A stretch of 57,372 nucleotides of DNA from Photobacterium marinum (lineage in GTDB: Bacteria; Pseudomonadota; Gammaproteobacteria; Enterobacterales; Vibrionaceae): positions 1 through 57,372 of the forward strand of contig NZ_AMZO01000029.1 in NCBI RefSeq assembly GCF_000331515.1, given 5' to 3'. Shown here piece by piece: positions 35,629-44,099 of this stretch (within the stretch, counting starts at the first letter, position 1; each line of letters begins with the position of its first letter). The notes below the pieces were generated by a model. That model was given only the letters and a program-made list of their open reading frames with translations. It ran no database searches and was not told where the DNA came from. The position numbers were made by a program, and so were the translations under genes.

Positions 35629-35656
35629 AATTTGTAGGGTTATATACCGTATTGTT

Positions 35657-35932
35657 TTAAAGAACTACGCGAACAATTTCAATGTCACCCAGCTCTTTAT
35701 AAAGCGTTTCAACCTGCTCGATAGAGGTTGCGGTAATTGTGACAGAAACAGCACTGTAAGTGCCTTTGCCGCTAGGTTTCACTGTTGGTGAGTAGTCGCC
35801 AGGGGCATGACGCTGGATAACTTCAACAACCAGATCCGGCAGTTCAGGTTTATTAAAACCCATTACCTTGTAAGTGAATTTACAAGGGAACTCTAACAGA
35901 TCTTTAAGTTTTGGCTGTTCTTGCTGCTGCAT
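35657..35932 (-). CDS. ybeD: DUF493 family protein YbeD
   Basis: The 91-residue protein begins [25 protein letters not shown] and contains [14 protein letters not shown], the DUF493/YbeD pattern with an ACT-like fold. Function is unknown; it lies between dacA and lipB as in E. coli. Start ATG 35932 has GGAG eight bases upstream; upstream in-frame ATGs would add a non-conserved leader. Confidence 0.95.
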   Translation of the reverse strand: MQQQEQPKLKDLLEFPCKFTYKVMGFNKPELPDLVVEVIQRHAPGDYSPTVKPSGKGTYSAVSVTITATSIEQVETLYKELGDIEIVRVVL

Positions 35933-36042
35933 TCTGAACTCCAGGATTATGCATTGGTATAACTGTATGTAGCCGAGCATATTAATGGGTCGACTACTAT
36001 AAAACAAGCATCAGGGACCGGGCTGTCCGGAGCCCTGAAAGC

Positions 36043-36071
36043 AAAAGAGGTAACCGAAGTTACCTCTTTTT
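36043..36071 (-). terminator. dacA terminator
   Basis: AAAAGAGGTAAC (36043-36054) pairs with GTTACCTCTTTT (36059-36070) around CGAA. A T run follows on either strand; it lies 23 bp after the dacA stop. Confidence 0.9.
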
Positions 36072-36093
36072 ATTGATTAATCAGGCAGCTGAA

Positions 36094-37269
36094 TTAGCTC
36101 AACCAGCCTTTGAAAAGCAGCATAATGTAATCAATCAGACGACTGAAAAGACCACCTTCGTTGACATCGTTAAGAGCCAGCAGCGGGTATTCTGCAATGT
36201 CTTCATCACCGACGCGGTAGTAAAGCTTACCCACAACATCACCTTTTGAAATCGGAGCTTTTAGCTCTTTTTCCAGAACAAAGCTGGCTTTCAGGTCTTT
36301 AGTCTGGCCGCGAGGCAGGGTAACGAAGGTATTTTCACTTACACCCAGAGATACTTCGTCAGTATCCCCCATCCATACTTTCTCGGTAACGAAAGTTTCG
36401 TTCGCTTTGTGTGGAGACACAGTTTCGAAGAAGCGGAAGCCGTAGTTCAGAAGCTTTTTACTTTCTGCTTTACGGGCATTCGGGCTGTCTGTACCCATTA
36501 CTACAGCGATCAGGCGCATCTTGCCTTCTGTTGCCGTACTTACCAAGCTGTAACCGGCATTGTTGGTGTGACCGGTTTTCAGGCCGTCTACATTCAGGCT
36601 TTTGTCCCACAGCAGGCTGTTACGATTGTACTGAGTAATGCCGTTGTAGGTAAACGACTTCTCTTTGTAGATCGCAAACTCTTCCGGTACGTCGCGGATC
36701 AGGCCTTGTGCCAGCAGAGCCATATCATATGGCGTAGTTAACAGGCGCGGGTTGTCCAGGCCGTGAACGTTGGCAAAGTGAGTAGAATCCATCCCCAAGG
36801 TTTTGGCCCAGGCATTCATTAAATCGACAAAAGAGTCTTCTGAGCCGGCAACATGTTCAGCCATGGCAACACATGCATCGTTACCAGACTGGATGATGAT
36901 ACCGCGGTTCAGATCAGAAACTTTAACTTCGCTGCCAACTTCGATGAACATCTTGGACGAACCCGGGAAGTTCTTCGCCCATGCATTCTTGCTGATCACG
37001 ACAGTATCGTTCATCGAGATGTTGCCACGCTTAACTTCCTGACCGATAACATAGCTGGTCATCATTTTAGTCAGGCTGGCTGGCGGGATTTGGTTATATT
37101 CTTTGTTTCCGGCCAGGATTTTGCCGGAATGGTAGTCCATTAGTACGTAGCCTTTCGCAGCGATCTGCGGAGCTTCAGGAACGACAGCTGGTGCGGCTGC
37201 GACAGACACTGAAGCCAGCATGGCTGCTGATACAGCTACAGAACGAAAAAGTGCAGCAGATTTCTTCAT
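36094..37269 (-). CDS. dacA: D-alanyl-D-alanine carboxypeptidase (PBP5-type)
   Basis: DacA trims the terminal D-Ala from muropeptides in the periplasm. The 391-residue protein has a signal peptide (to about 26) and the three penicillin-binding motifs: SLTK (residues 65-68, catalytic Ser65), SGN (128-130) and KTG (231-233). A beta-rich C-terminal domain and an amphipathic tail (LFSRLIDYIMLLFKGWL) anchor it to the membrane. Start ATG 37269 (MKKSAALFR); an upstream in-frame ATG is not needed. Confidence 0.97.
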   Translation of the reverse strand: MKKSAALFRSVAVSAAMLASVSVAAAPAVVPEAPQIAAKGYVLMDYHSGKILAGNKEYNQIPPASLTKMMTSYVIGQEVKRGNISMNDTVVISKNAWAKNFPGSSKMFIEVGSEVKVSDLNRGIIIQSGNDACVAMAEHVAGSEDSFVDLMNAWAKTLGMDSTHFANVHGLDNPRLLTTPYDMALLAQGLIRDVPEEFAIYKEKSFTYNGITQYNRNSLLWDKSLNVDGLKTGHTNNAGYSLVSTATEGKMRLIAVVMGTDSPNARKAESKKLLNYGFRFFETVSPHKANETFVTEKVWMGDTDEVSLGVSENTFVTLPRGQTKDLKASFVLEKELKAPISKGDVVGKLYYRVGDEDIAEYPLLALNDVNEGGLFSRLIDYIMLLFKGWLS

Positions 37270-37421
37270 GATAGTTGTAACTTTATTTGTCGATTGCAAA
37301 AAAACTGCACACACTATATCAGATTGTAAAACGAGAACCCACGATTGCCGTTACTGAAACAGGCCATGTTTGGGATTCTTGATATTCTTTGACATTAATC
37401 TGTGTGTATCAGTTGTCGATA

Positions 37422-37449
37422 CCCCCAAGCGTGTTGGGGACGCTTGGGT
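37422..37449. other. Hairpin between dacA and rlpA without clear T run
   Basis: CCCAAGCGT (37424-37432) pairs with ACGCTTGGG (37440-37448). The loop is GTTGGGG-like. No T run follows on either strand, so it is at best a weak or Rho-type terminator after rlpA (stop 37462). Confidence 0.5.
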
Positions 37450-37461
37450 ATAGAGTCTGAA

Positions 37462-38268
37462 TTATTGCTTTTGTTCCAGTTCTCGCTGAGATGTGATGAT
37501 AAAAGCACCCGGATAGCTGCCTGCTTGGGCTTTATCACGCTGAGCGATGGCCTCGTCGCGGTCAATATAAGGGCCAAGGCGAAGGCGGTACACTTCAGCT
37601 GCGTCGGATTTTTTCATATCAACAGTGGTTGCGTAGTCATGTTCTAACTGTTGGGCCATCTGCTTTGCTTTAGCTGCATCGGTGACGGCTGCCAGCTGGA
37701 CAAAATAGAAGTTCGGGTTGGCACTTTGCCACTCATCGGTGGATTCGGGTTTTTGTACCCGGATCAGTTCAATTTTGACCGGCGCGGTGCCGTTTTTGAT
37801 TATGTCCAGTTTCGCCGCTGCTGCCATGCTGAGGTCAATGATCCGCCCATCATGAAACGGACCGCGGTCATTAACGCGAACAATGACCGTTTTGCCGTTG
37901 CTGGTATTGGTGACTCTGACATAACTCGGTAGCGGCAGGGTTTTATGGGCTGCTGTCATCGAGTACATATCATAAATTTCACCGTTAGAGGTTTTGTGAC
38001 CGTGGAATTTCTGGCCATACCAGGAAGCATAACCTTCCTCAGTGAATTCACTGCTACTGTTAACGATTTTGTAGTCTTTTCCGCGTAGGGAGTAGTCTTT
38101 GTTGCCTGCCAGGCTTTGAGGCTCATAGCGCGGCTGTGCATCTTCGATATGATCCAGTGTCGGTGATGATTCCGGAGCCACATCGTCAGCAAGGTCGTAA
38201 CGTTGATTGTCTGGTGTCGAGCTACAGCCTGCCAGTAACAACAAAAATAAAACAAAGTATGCGCGCAT
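37462..38268 (-). CDS. rlpA: Septal ring lytic transglycosylase RlpA family lipoprotein
   Basis: RlpA-type proteins cleave naked glycan at the septum in some bacteria; others are inactive. The 268-residue lipoprotein has a lipobox (LLLLAGC), a double-psi beta-barrel domain with the catalytic-type GYASWYGQKFHGHKTSNGE and VNDRGPFHDGRIIDLS, and a C-terminal SPOR domain (about 190-265) that binds septal peptidoglycan. Order dacA-rlpA-mrdB-mrdA is as in E. coli. Confidence 0.95.
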   Translation of the reverse strand: MRAYFVLFLLLLAGCSSTPDNQRYDLADDVAPESSPTLDHIEDAQPRYEPQSLAGNKDYSLRGKDYKIVNSSSEFTEEGYASWYGQKFHGHKTSNGEIYDMYSMTAAHKTLPLPSYVRVTNTSNGKTVIVRVNDRGPFHDGRIIDLSMAAAAKLDIIKNGTAPVKIELIRVQKPESTDEWQSANPNFYFVQLAAVTDAAKAKQMAQQLEHDYATTVDMKKSDAAEVYRLRLGPYIDRDEAIAQRDKAQAGSYPGAFIITSQRELEQKQ

Positions 38269-38271
38269 TTA

Positions 38272-39393
38272 TCAGGTCGCCTTAGACAACATTTTTCTAT
38301 GGGTGTGAATTGACATCAGGATCCCGAAGCCGGCCATCAGGGTCACCATGGAGGTGCCGCCATAACTGACCAGCGGCAGGGGAACCCCGACCACAGGTAA
38401 CAGGCCGCTTACCATCCCGATATTAACGAAGATATAGACAAAGAAACTCAGTACGATACTGCCAGCCATCATACGGCCAAAGGCGGTCTGGGCCCGACTT
38501 GCCAGTAATAAGCCGCGCCCAATGATAAACAGGTAGATACCGAGCAGGCAAAGCACGCCGAATAGACCCCATTCTTCAGCTATGACGGCGAAGATAAAGT
38601 CGGTGTGACGTTCAGGCAGGAACTCCAGCTGGGACTGGGTGCCGTGCAGCCAACCTTTGCCTGTTAGGCCTCCTGAGCCTATGGCGATTTTTGACTGGAT
38701 AATGTGATAGCCTGCTCCGAGTGGATCAGACTCCGGATTAAACAGAGTGAGTACCCGCTGACGCTGGTAATCTCGCATCAGAAACAGCCACAGAACCGGG
38801 ATGAATGCGCCGAGCATGACAGCCGCAGCCCCAATGAGTCGCCAACTGATCCCGGACAGAAACAGCACAAAGATCCCTGAAGCTGCGATCAGAATGGATG
38901 TACCGAGGTCCGGCTGTTTGGCAATCAGGATCGTCGGAACAAAAACCATGACAAGGGCTATGACAATGTTTCGCAGAGTCGGTGGCAGCGGTTGCTTGCC
39001 GATAAAACGTGCCACCATTAGCGGTACGGCCAGCTTGATTAGCTCAGAAGGCTGAAAACGAACAAATCCCAGGTTCAGCCAACGCTGTGCTCCTTTGGAG
39101 GCTTCACCGAACAGTAATACCCCGAGCAACAGTAACAGCCCGACACCGAAGAGGTAGGGAGCCCATGTCTCATAATGCCGGGGAGCAATTTGTGCCAGGA
39201 TAAACATAACCCCTAATGACAGGAACATGCGCATAGCTTGGCGTTCCATCATCGCAAGGTTTTGCCCGCTGGCACTGTACATTACCATCAGGGCAAAACC
39301 CATCAGAGTCAGGATGCCCAGCAATAGCGGGATATCCAGATGTAGGCGGTCGCCGAGTGTTTTTTTCTTTCCTGTCGCGTCCATGATACTCAT
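38272..39393 (-). CDS. mrdB: Peptidoglycan glycosyltransferase RodA (MrdB)
   Basis: RodA is a SEDS glycosyltransferase that builds wall during elongation, with PBP2. The 373-residue integral membrane protein has about ten spans and the SEDS signatures, such as [22 protein letters not shown] and [11 protein letters not shown]. It starts at ATG 39393, which overlaps the mrdA stop (ATGA), so the pair is translationally coupled; AGGTGG is just upstream. Confidence 0.97.
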   Translation of the reverse strand: MSIMDATGKKKTLGDRLHLDIPLLLGILTLMGFALMVMYSASGQNLAMMERQAMRMFLSLGVMFILAQIAPRHYETWAPYLFGVGLLLLLGVLLFGEASKGAQRWLNLGFVRFQPSELIKLAVPLMVARFIGKQPLPPTLRNIVIALVMVFVPTILIAKQPDLGTSILIAASGIFVLFLSGISWRLIGAAAVMLGAFIPVLWLFLMRDYQRQRVLTLFNPESDPLGAGYHIIQSKIAIGSGGLTGKGWLHGTQSQLEFLPERHTDFIFAVIAEEWGLFGVLCLLGIYLFIIGRGLLLASRAQTAFGRMMAGSIVLSFFVYIFVNIGMVSGLLPVVGVPLPLVSYGGTSMVTLMAGFGILMSIHTHRKMLSKAT

Positions 39394-41345
39394 TGGTCCA
39401 CCTCGGCTAACTTAGCATCCCTTACTGCCTGTTGTGACTGTTCGTCTACGGGCTTTAGCAGCATATGGTCGAAGATTTTACGGGCGACCGGACCACCGTT
39501 GGATGAGCCGCCACCGGCATTTTCCAATACCATGGATACGACGATTTCAGGTTTATCAAACGGAGCAAAAGCGGTAAACAGGGCATGGTCTCGCAGGTGC
39601 TCTTCCAGCTCTTCGGCGTTGTATTTCTGGTTTTCTGCCAGGCCAAATACCTGGGCTGAACCGGATTTACCTCCGGCTTTGTATGTTGCGCCGTGGAATG
39701 CTCGCCTTGCTGTCCCTTTCTTGCCGAACAGCACCTGATACATACCCTCTTTAGCGACGTCCCAGAACTTTGGATCGACATTCACGATAGGCGGATAGTC
39801 ATCAAACTTAGCCGGCTTTTCGCCATTCTCACCGATAATATCCTTGAGCAGGTGCGGTGCCCTTACAATACCGTTATTTACCAGTACTGTTGTTGCTTTG
39901 GCAATCTGGAGCGGGGTAGCCGTCCAGTAACCCTGGCCGATACCGACCGGGATGGTGTCACCCTGATACCAAGGCTTACGGAAACGAGCCTGCTTCCATT
40001 CACGGGTCGGCATATTGGCCTGACTTTCTTCGTGGATATCTATACCTGTGTATTCACCGAAACCGAAACGCCTCATCCAGTCTGATAGGCGGTCAATACC
40101 GAGATCATAGGCGATCTGGTAGTAGAAGGTATCGACAGATTCTTCGATTGCCTTGTAGATATTGACTTTGCCATGGCCCCAACGGCGCCAGTCACGAAAG
40201 GCTCGGCTTTTGGAGTTTGGTATTTTCCAGTAACCCGGATCATTTCGGGTGGTTCGGGTGGTGATCACCCCTTCACTCAGCGCAGCTACGGCAATCATCG
40301 GCTTAATGGTGGATGCCGGCGGATAGATCCCTAAAGTTATGCGGTTAACCAGAGGACGGTTTTTATCGTGCAGCAGCTCGCGGTATTTCTTACCGGAAAT
40401 GCCATGAACGAACAGGTTCGGATCATAACTCGGGCTGGATACCATGGCCAGCACCGAGGAGTCTCGCGGGTCAAGCACCACAACTGAACCACGTTTACGT
40501 TTGATAATTTCTTCGCCGGTATCCGGATCCAATTTTCGTTCGGTTAGCAGCTCCTGGACATACAGTTGCAGCTCTATATCCAGATTCAGACGGATGTCTT
40601 CGCCCGGAACAGGGGGAACATATTTTAGTGTACGGATGATCCGGCCACGGCTGTTGACTTCGACTTCTTGATAGCCGGAAGTGCCGTGTAACAAATCTTC
40701 ATAATATTTTTCGATACCAATCTTGCCGATATCACGGGTGGCTTTGTAGTTGTTGATCTTTTCATCGCGTTCCAGCTTCTGTAAATCGCGATCGTTGATC
40801 TTGGCGACATAACCCAGAACATGGGTCAGGGCTTCACCATAAGGGTAATAGCGTTTGAGATAGGCTTTAACCTCAACGCCGGGAAATTTGTGTTGATTGA
40901 CGGAAAATAGCGCGACCTGCTCTTCTGTCAGCTGGTTAAGCATTGGGACAGATTTAAAGCGACGGGTACGGCGGCGCTCTTTTTGAAATCGCTGGATGTC
41001 TTCGTCAGTGATCCCCATCAGCTCTTTCAGGCCGAGAAAGGCTTCCTCAAGATCCGGGACTTTTTCCGTGGTGATTTCCAGGGAGTAAACGGGGCGATTT
41101 TCTGCCAGTAATATGCCGTTGCGGTCGTAGATTAGTCCGCGGTTAGGAGCAACCGGAACAACTTTGATCCGGTTGTCATTAGAACGTGTCTGGTAGTCTT
41201 CATGCTGGCGAACCTGAATGTTATACAGGTTTACCAGCAGCACACTTACCAGCACGATGATGCCGATAAATGAGACAAGAGCACGGCGGAAAAAGAGTGC
41301 CGACTCAGCGCGGTGGTCGCGGATCTGGGTTCGCTTTTGTCTCAT
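39390..41345 (-). CDS. mrdA: Penicillin-binding protein 2 (MrdA)
   Basis: PBP2 cross-links peptidoglycan in the elongation complex. The 651-residue protein has a membrane anchor near the N-terminus ([20 protein letters not shown]), a pedestal domain, and the transpeptidase domain with STIK (catalytic Ser345), SVD (ESVDTFYY) and KSGSAQ. It holds an insertion of about 14 residues ([14 protein letters not shown]) not in E. coli PBP2. I chose ATG 41345; a TTG two codons upstream abuts the rlmH stop. Confidence 0.96.
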   Translation of the reverse strand: MRQKRTQIRDHRAESALFFRRALVSFIGIIVLVSVLLVNLYNIQVRQHEDYQTRSNDNRIKVVPVAPNRGLIYDRNGILLAENRPVYSLEITTEKVPDLEEAFLGLKELMGITDEDIQRFQKERRRTRRFKSVPMLNQLTEEQVALFSVNQHKFPGVEVKAYLKRYYPYGEALTHVLGYVAKINDRDLQKLERDEKINNYKATRDIGKIGIEKYYEDLLHGTSGYQEVEVNSRGRIIRTLKYVPPVPGEDIRLNLDIELQLYVQELLTERKLDPDTGEEIIKRKRGSVVVLDPRDSSVLAMVSSPSYDPNLFVHGISGKKYRELLHDKNRPLVNRITLGIYPPASTIKPMIAVAALSEGVITTRTTRNDPGYWKIPNSKSRAFRDWRRWGHGKVNIYKAIEESVDTFYYQIAYDLGIDRLSDWMRRFGFGEYTGIDIHEESQANMPTREWKQARFRKPWYQGDTIPVGIGQGYWTATPLQIAKATTVLVNNGIVRAPHLLKDIIGENGEKPAKFDDYPPIVNVDPKFWDVAKEGMYQVLFGKKGTARRAFHGATYKAGGKSGSAQVFGLAENQKYNAEELEEHLRDHALFTAFAPFDKPEIVVSMVLENAGGGSSNGGPVARKIFDHMLLKPVDEQSQQAVRDAKLAEVDQ

Positions 41346-41351
41346 TGGCAA

Positions 41352-41822
41352 TTATTCTCTGTGGTAAGGGTGGTTGGCGGTAATACTCCACGCGCGGTAA
41401 AGGCTTTCAGCCATCACCACTCGAACCAGAGGATGAGGTAAAGTCAGGGGAGACAATGACCAACTTTGATCTGCTGCGGCTTTACAGGCTGGTGCCAGCC
41501 CTTCCGGTCCGCCGATCAGGATTGATACATCGCGCCCGTCCAGCTTCCAGCTTTCCAGTTGATCAGCCAGTTGCTCAGTGTCCCAGCGCTTACCTGGAAT
41601 ATCCAGAGTAACAATGCGGTTACCTTTGGGAACCGCTGCTAGCATTGCTTCGCCTTCTTTTTGCAGAATACGGGCGATGTCGGCATTTTTGCCTCGTTTT
41701 CCTGCCGGGATCTCAATCAGTTCCAGCGGCATGTCTTTCGGGAAGCGTCGGCTGTATTCTTTATAGCCTTCTTCAACCCATTTCGGCATCTTGGTGCCGA
41801 CAGCAATCAATTGAAGCTTCAT
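41352..41822 (-). CDS. rlmH: 23S rRNA (pseudouridine1915-N3)-methyltransferase RlmH
   Basis: RlmH methylates pseudouridine 1915 of 23S rRNA with SAM. The 156-residue SPOUT protein has [19 protein letters not shown], the knot residues [12 protein letters not shown], and the C-terminal [19 protein letters not shown]. Length equals E. coli RlmH (155). Its stop is at 41352, just before mrdA. Confidence 0.97.
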   Translation of the reverse strand: MKLQLIAVGTKMPKWVEEGYKEYSRRFPKDMPLELIEIPAGKRGKNADIARILQKEGEAMLAAVPKGNRIVTLDIPGKRWDTEQLADQLESWKLDGRDVSILIGGPEGLAPACKAAADQSWSLSPLTLPHPLVRVVMAESLYRAWSITANHPYHRE

Positions 41823-41828
41823 CGTCAG

Positions 41829-42146
41829 TTAGCCCCAAAGCTTCTCCAGTTGGTACAGGTTACGTGCATCTTCCTGCATAATGTGCAGCATCACGTTTCC
41901 CATATCAACAATTACCCATTCGCCGTCTTCTTCACCGCTGATACCGAAAGGAGGGATGTCGATCAGCTTGGATTCTTTGTTAACGTGATCGGCAATAGAA
42001 GCAACGTGGCGGTTTGATGTACCGGTACAAACGACCATGAAGTCGGTAATGCTTGACTTACCGCGTACGTCGATAGTCACAATGTCTTTAGCTTTGATAT
42101 CGTCAACTTTATCTACGATGAAATCGTGTAGTTCTTGAACCTGCAA
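41829..42146 (-). CDS. rsfS: Ribosome silencing factor RsfS
   Basis: RsfS binds ribosomal protein L14 and blocks subunit joining in slow growth. The 105-residue protein has the family patterns DIVTIDVRGKSSITDFMVVCTG, NRHVASIADHV and VIVDMGNVMLHIMQEDARNLYQLEKLW. The start codon is TTG at 42146, supported by GAGGGG six bases upstream and by the conserved MQ start of the family; the only upstream ATG is out of frame. It lies six bases from rlmH. E. coli has nadD between holA and rsfS; none is here. Confidence 0.94.
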   Translation of the reverse strand: MQVQELHDFIVDKVDDIKAKDIVTIDVRGKSSITDFMVVCTGTSNRHVASIADHVNKESKLIDIPPFGISGEEDGEWVIVDMGNVMLHIMQEDARNLYQLEKLWG

Positions 42147-42264
42147 AGGGATCCCCTCATTTGAGTGAATTGGTGTTAATTATTGGCCTCAGCCCAGGCT
42201 GAGTCACAATTTAGCGGCGCAGTATACCATGCACAACCTTGTACAATACAAGTTGGCTGTAATT

Positions 42265-43293
42265 TTACAATTTTGCCATTGTGTGTGTTTGTATTCCGCA
42301 CATTTCGGCACATAAGGCAGACAATGCTGGCCACGGCTGGTAATCGAAATTCGTTTTTACCTGCACTTCCAAATGAGCCAGTTGTTGCAACAGGCGTATC
42401 AGAGTTACAAGCGGTAGACGGTGCAGAGCGCCTATATATACCTCGCGACGACTTTGCCAAATCCTGAACTGTTCAAAAATGATGTTCAGTGGCGTACCTT
42501 TACTGCCCATTTCCTGCATTTTGTACAGCTGAGTAAGTTCTCGTTGCAGGGTGCGTAGCAGAATAACAGGCTCAATGCCTTCACCTTCCAACTGGCGGAG
42601 TACGCGCTGACTTCGTTTGCTCTGGCCTGCCAGTAGGGCATCTAATAGCTGGAACGGAGTGTAGTGGTTATGGCGGCTGAGAGCTTCTTCAAGGCGGATA
42701 ACTGTCAGCTCTCCGTTCGGATAGAGCAGAGTGAGTTTTTGCAGGCTCTGTGCCAGCGCCAGCAAGTTACCTTCGTGCCATTGTGCCAGCATGAGTACGG
42801 ACTCATGATCCGGTTTCAGCCCCAGTTGTTGACAGCGTCCCTGAATAAAGCGAGGCAGGTGACGGGCATCCGGGGTGTTGCATGGGATATACAGGCCCAA
42901 TTCTGCCACAGATTTAAACCACTTGGCGTTTTCCTGCTTCTTGTTGAGGCGCGGGCCGTGCATCAGCAGCAGAATGTCATTGTGCAGGGTTGCAATCACT
43001 TCTTGCAGGGCTTTGGCCTGGTTGGCGTTGAGGCCGGATTCCGGAACTTCCAGTTCAATGATCTGCCGGGCTGAAAACAGGCTCATGGCCTGAGTGCAGT
43101 CGAGGATTTGGTTCCAGTCGAGCTGGGCATCAATGGTAAAGGCGTGGCGTTCGTCAAATCCGGTCTGTTGTGCTGCCAGCTTGATTTGATCGCCGCATTC
43201 CTGTTTCAGGAGTGGTTCGTTACCAAACAGGAGATAGGCCTGACGCAGCCCTTTTCCAAGTTGCTGCGTCAGTTGTTCCGGGTAGATTCTCAT
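42265..43293 (-). CDS. holA: DNA polymerase III delta subunit
   Basis: HolA is the wrench subunit of the clamp loader that opens the sliding clamp. The 342-residue protein has the delta N-terminal pattern MRIYPEQLTQQL, YLLFGNEPLLKQE, the clamp-binding region near SLFSARQIIELE, and the C-terminal collar domain. Length is typical (about 343). Its ATG overlaps the lptE stop (ATGA), so translation is coupled to lptE. Confidence 0.96.
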   Translation of the reverse strand: MRIYPEQLTQQLGKGLRQAYLLFGNEPLLKQECGDQIKLAAQQTGFDERHAFTIDAQLDWNQILDCTQAMSLFSARQIIELEVPESGLNANQAKALQEVIATLHNDILLLMHGPRLNKKQENAKWFKSVAELGLYIPCNTPDARHLPRFIQGRCQQLGLKPDHESVLMLAQWHEGNLLALAQSLQKLTLLYPNGELTVIRLEEALSRHNHYTPFQLLDALLAGQSKRSQRVLRQLEGEGIEPVILLRTLQRELTQLYKMQEMGSKGTPLNIIFEQFRIWQSRREVYIGALHRLPLVTLIRLLQQLAHLEVQVKTNFDYQPWPALSALCAEMCGIQTHTMAKL

Positions 43294-43946
43294 TCTGCTT
43301 TGTTGCTCGGGCTGTTGTCATTGGTAAACAGGGCATTGGCTGCCTGGGTATCCTGCACAGCTTCCGTTGTGACGCTGGTATTTGATGCGGTGTTGTCGTC
43401 CATCATAGCTTCCAGCTCTTCTTCTTCCATTTTATTGAAAACGGCGGTTAAGCGAGCCAGCTGGCGCATGATCTGACGAGCGGCTTGTTCGCGCATTTCG
43501 TCTTTAATCATGTCTCGTTCGACAGATTTTGCCAGTGCAGTCAGTGGGTTATCAAGGAAAGTACGGTTAACCTTGGTACTATAAGTCTGGCTGCCTTTTT
43601 CCGGAACCACAATACGGTAACTGACGGTATAAGTCAGTTCGTATTCGGCTGCGCGGCTGTTCTGGTATAGCGACAGGGTACGTTCGCCGTTTGATTCACT
43701 GATCAGGTGCAGGTTGGGTACTGTCGGTGATGGCGGAACGGATTCTATGCCGTGCAGCTTGAACTGGGATTTAACCTCACGGGTCAATGGACCGTAACGG
43801 TCAAAGCTGGTCAGGGATAGTTTGGCGATATCATCAGGTAGCATGTAGTTGCCGCGAAGGTGGAAACCACAGGATGCCGTGGCCAGGGCCAAGACGACTA
43901 CCAAGAGGGTTCGGATTGTGCTTTTTAGGGATAAGAAAGCTTTCAC
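43290..43946 (-). CDS. lptE: LPS assembly lipoprotein LptE
   Basis: LptE plugs LptD and helps LPS reach the outer leaflet. The 218-residue lipoprotein has a signal with lipobox ATASC (Cys27) followed by GFHLRGNYMLP, the family hallmark. The C-terminal tail (about 165-218), rich in Asn, Thr and Glu, extends beyond E. coli LptE (about 193). It is downstream of leuS on the same strand and coupled to holA. Confidence 0.94.
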   Translation of the reverse strand: MKAFLSLKSTIRTLLVVVLALATASCGFHLRGNYMLPDDIAKLSLTSFDRYGPLTREVKSQFKLHGIESVPPSPTVPNLHLISESNGERTLSLYQNSRAAEYELTYTVSYRIVVPEKGSQTYSTKVNRTFLDNPLTALAKSVERDMIKDEMREQAARQIMRQLARLTAVFNKMEEEELEAMMDDNTASNTSVTTEAVQDTQAANALFTNDNSPSNKAE

Positions 43947-44034
43947 CGAGTCTGCTCCATGAAAAAGTTAGTGATAACTGACCGGTCAACACGGTTGAGC
44001 CGGGTAAGGGATAGGGTGGACCGGCAGGAGCCAG

Positions 44035-44063
44035 CCATGGTCCCCAACAGGCGGGGACCATGG
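44035..44063. other. Perfect 11-bp hairpin between leuS and lptE
   Basis: CCATGGTCCCC (44035-44045) pairs with GGGGACCATGG (44053-44063) around a seven-base loop. No T run follows on the minus strand, so it does not look like a strong intrinsic terminator. It may stabilise or separate the leuS and lptE messages. Confidence 0.75.
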
Positions 44064-44099
44064 TTTAGGCACAAATAAATTGTTTTAGTTCGCAACTTT

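Noticed and set aside
37422..37449. Intrinsic terminator after rlpA
   Set aside because: The stem is good, but neither strand has a following T run, so I list it only as a hairpin.
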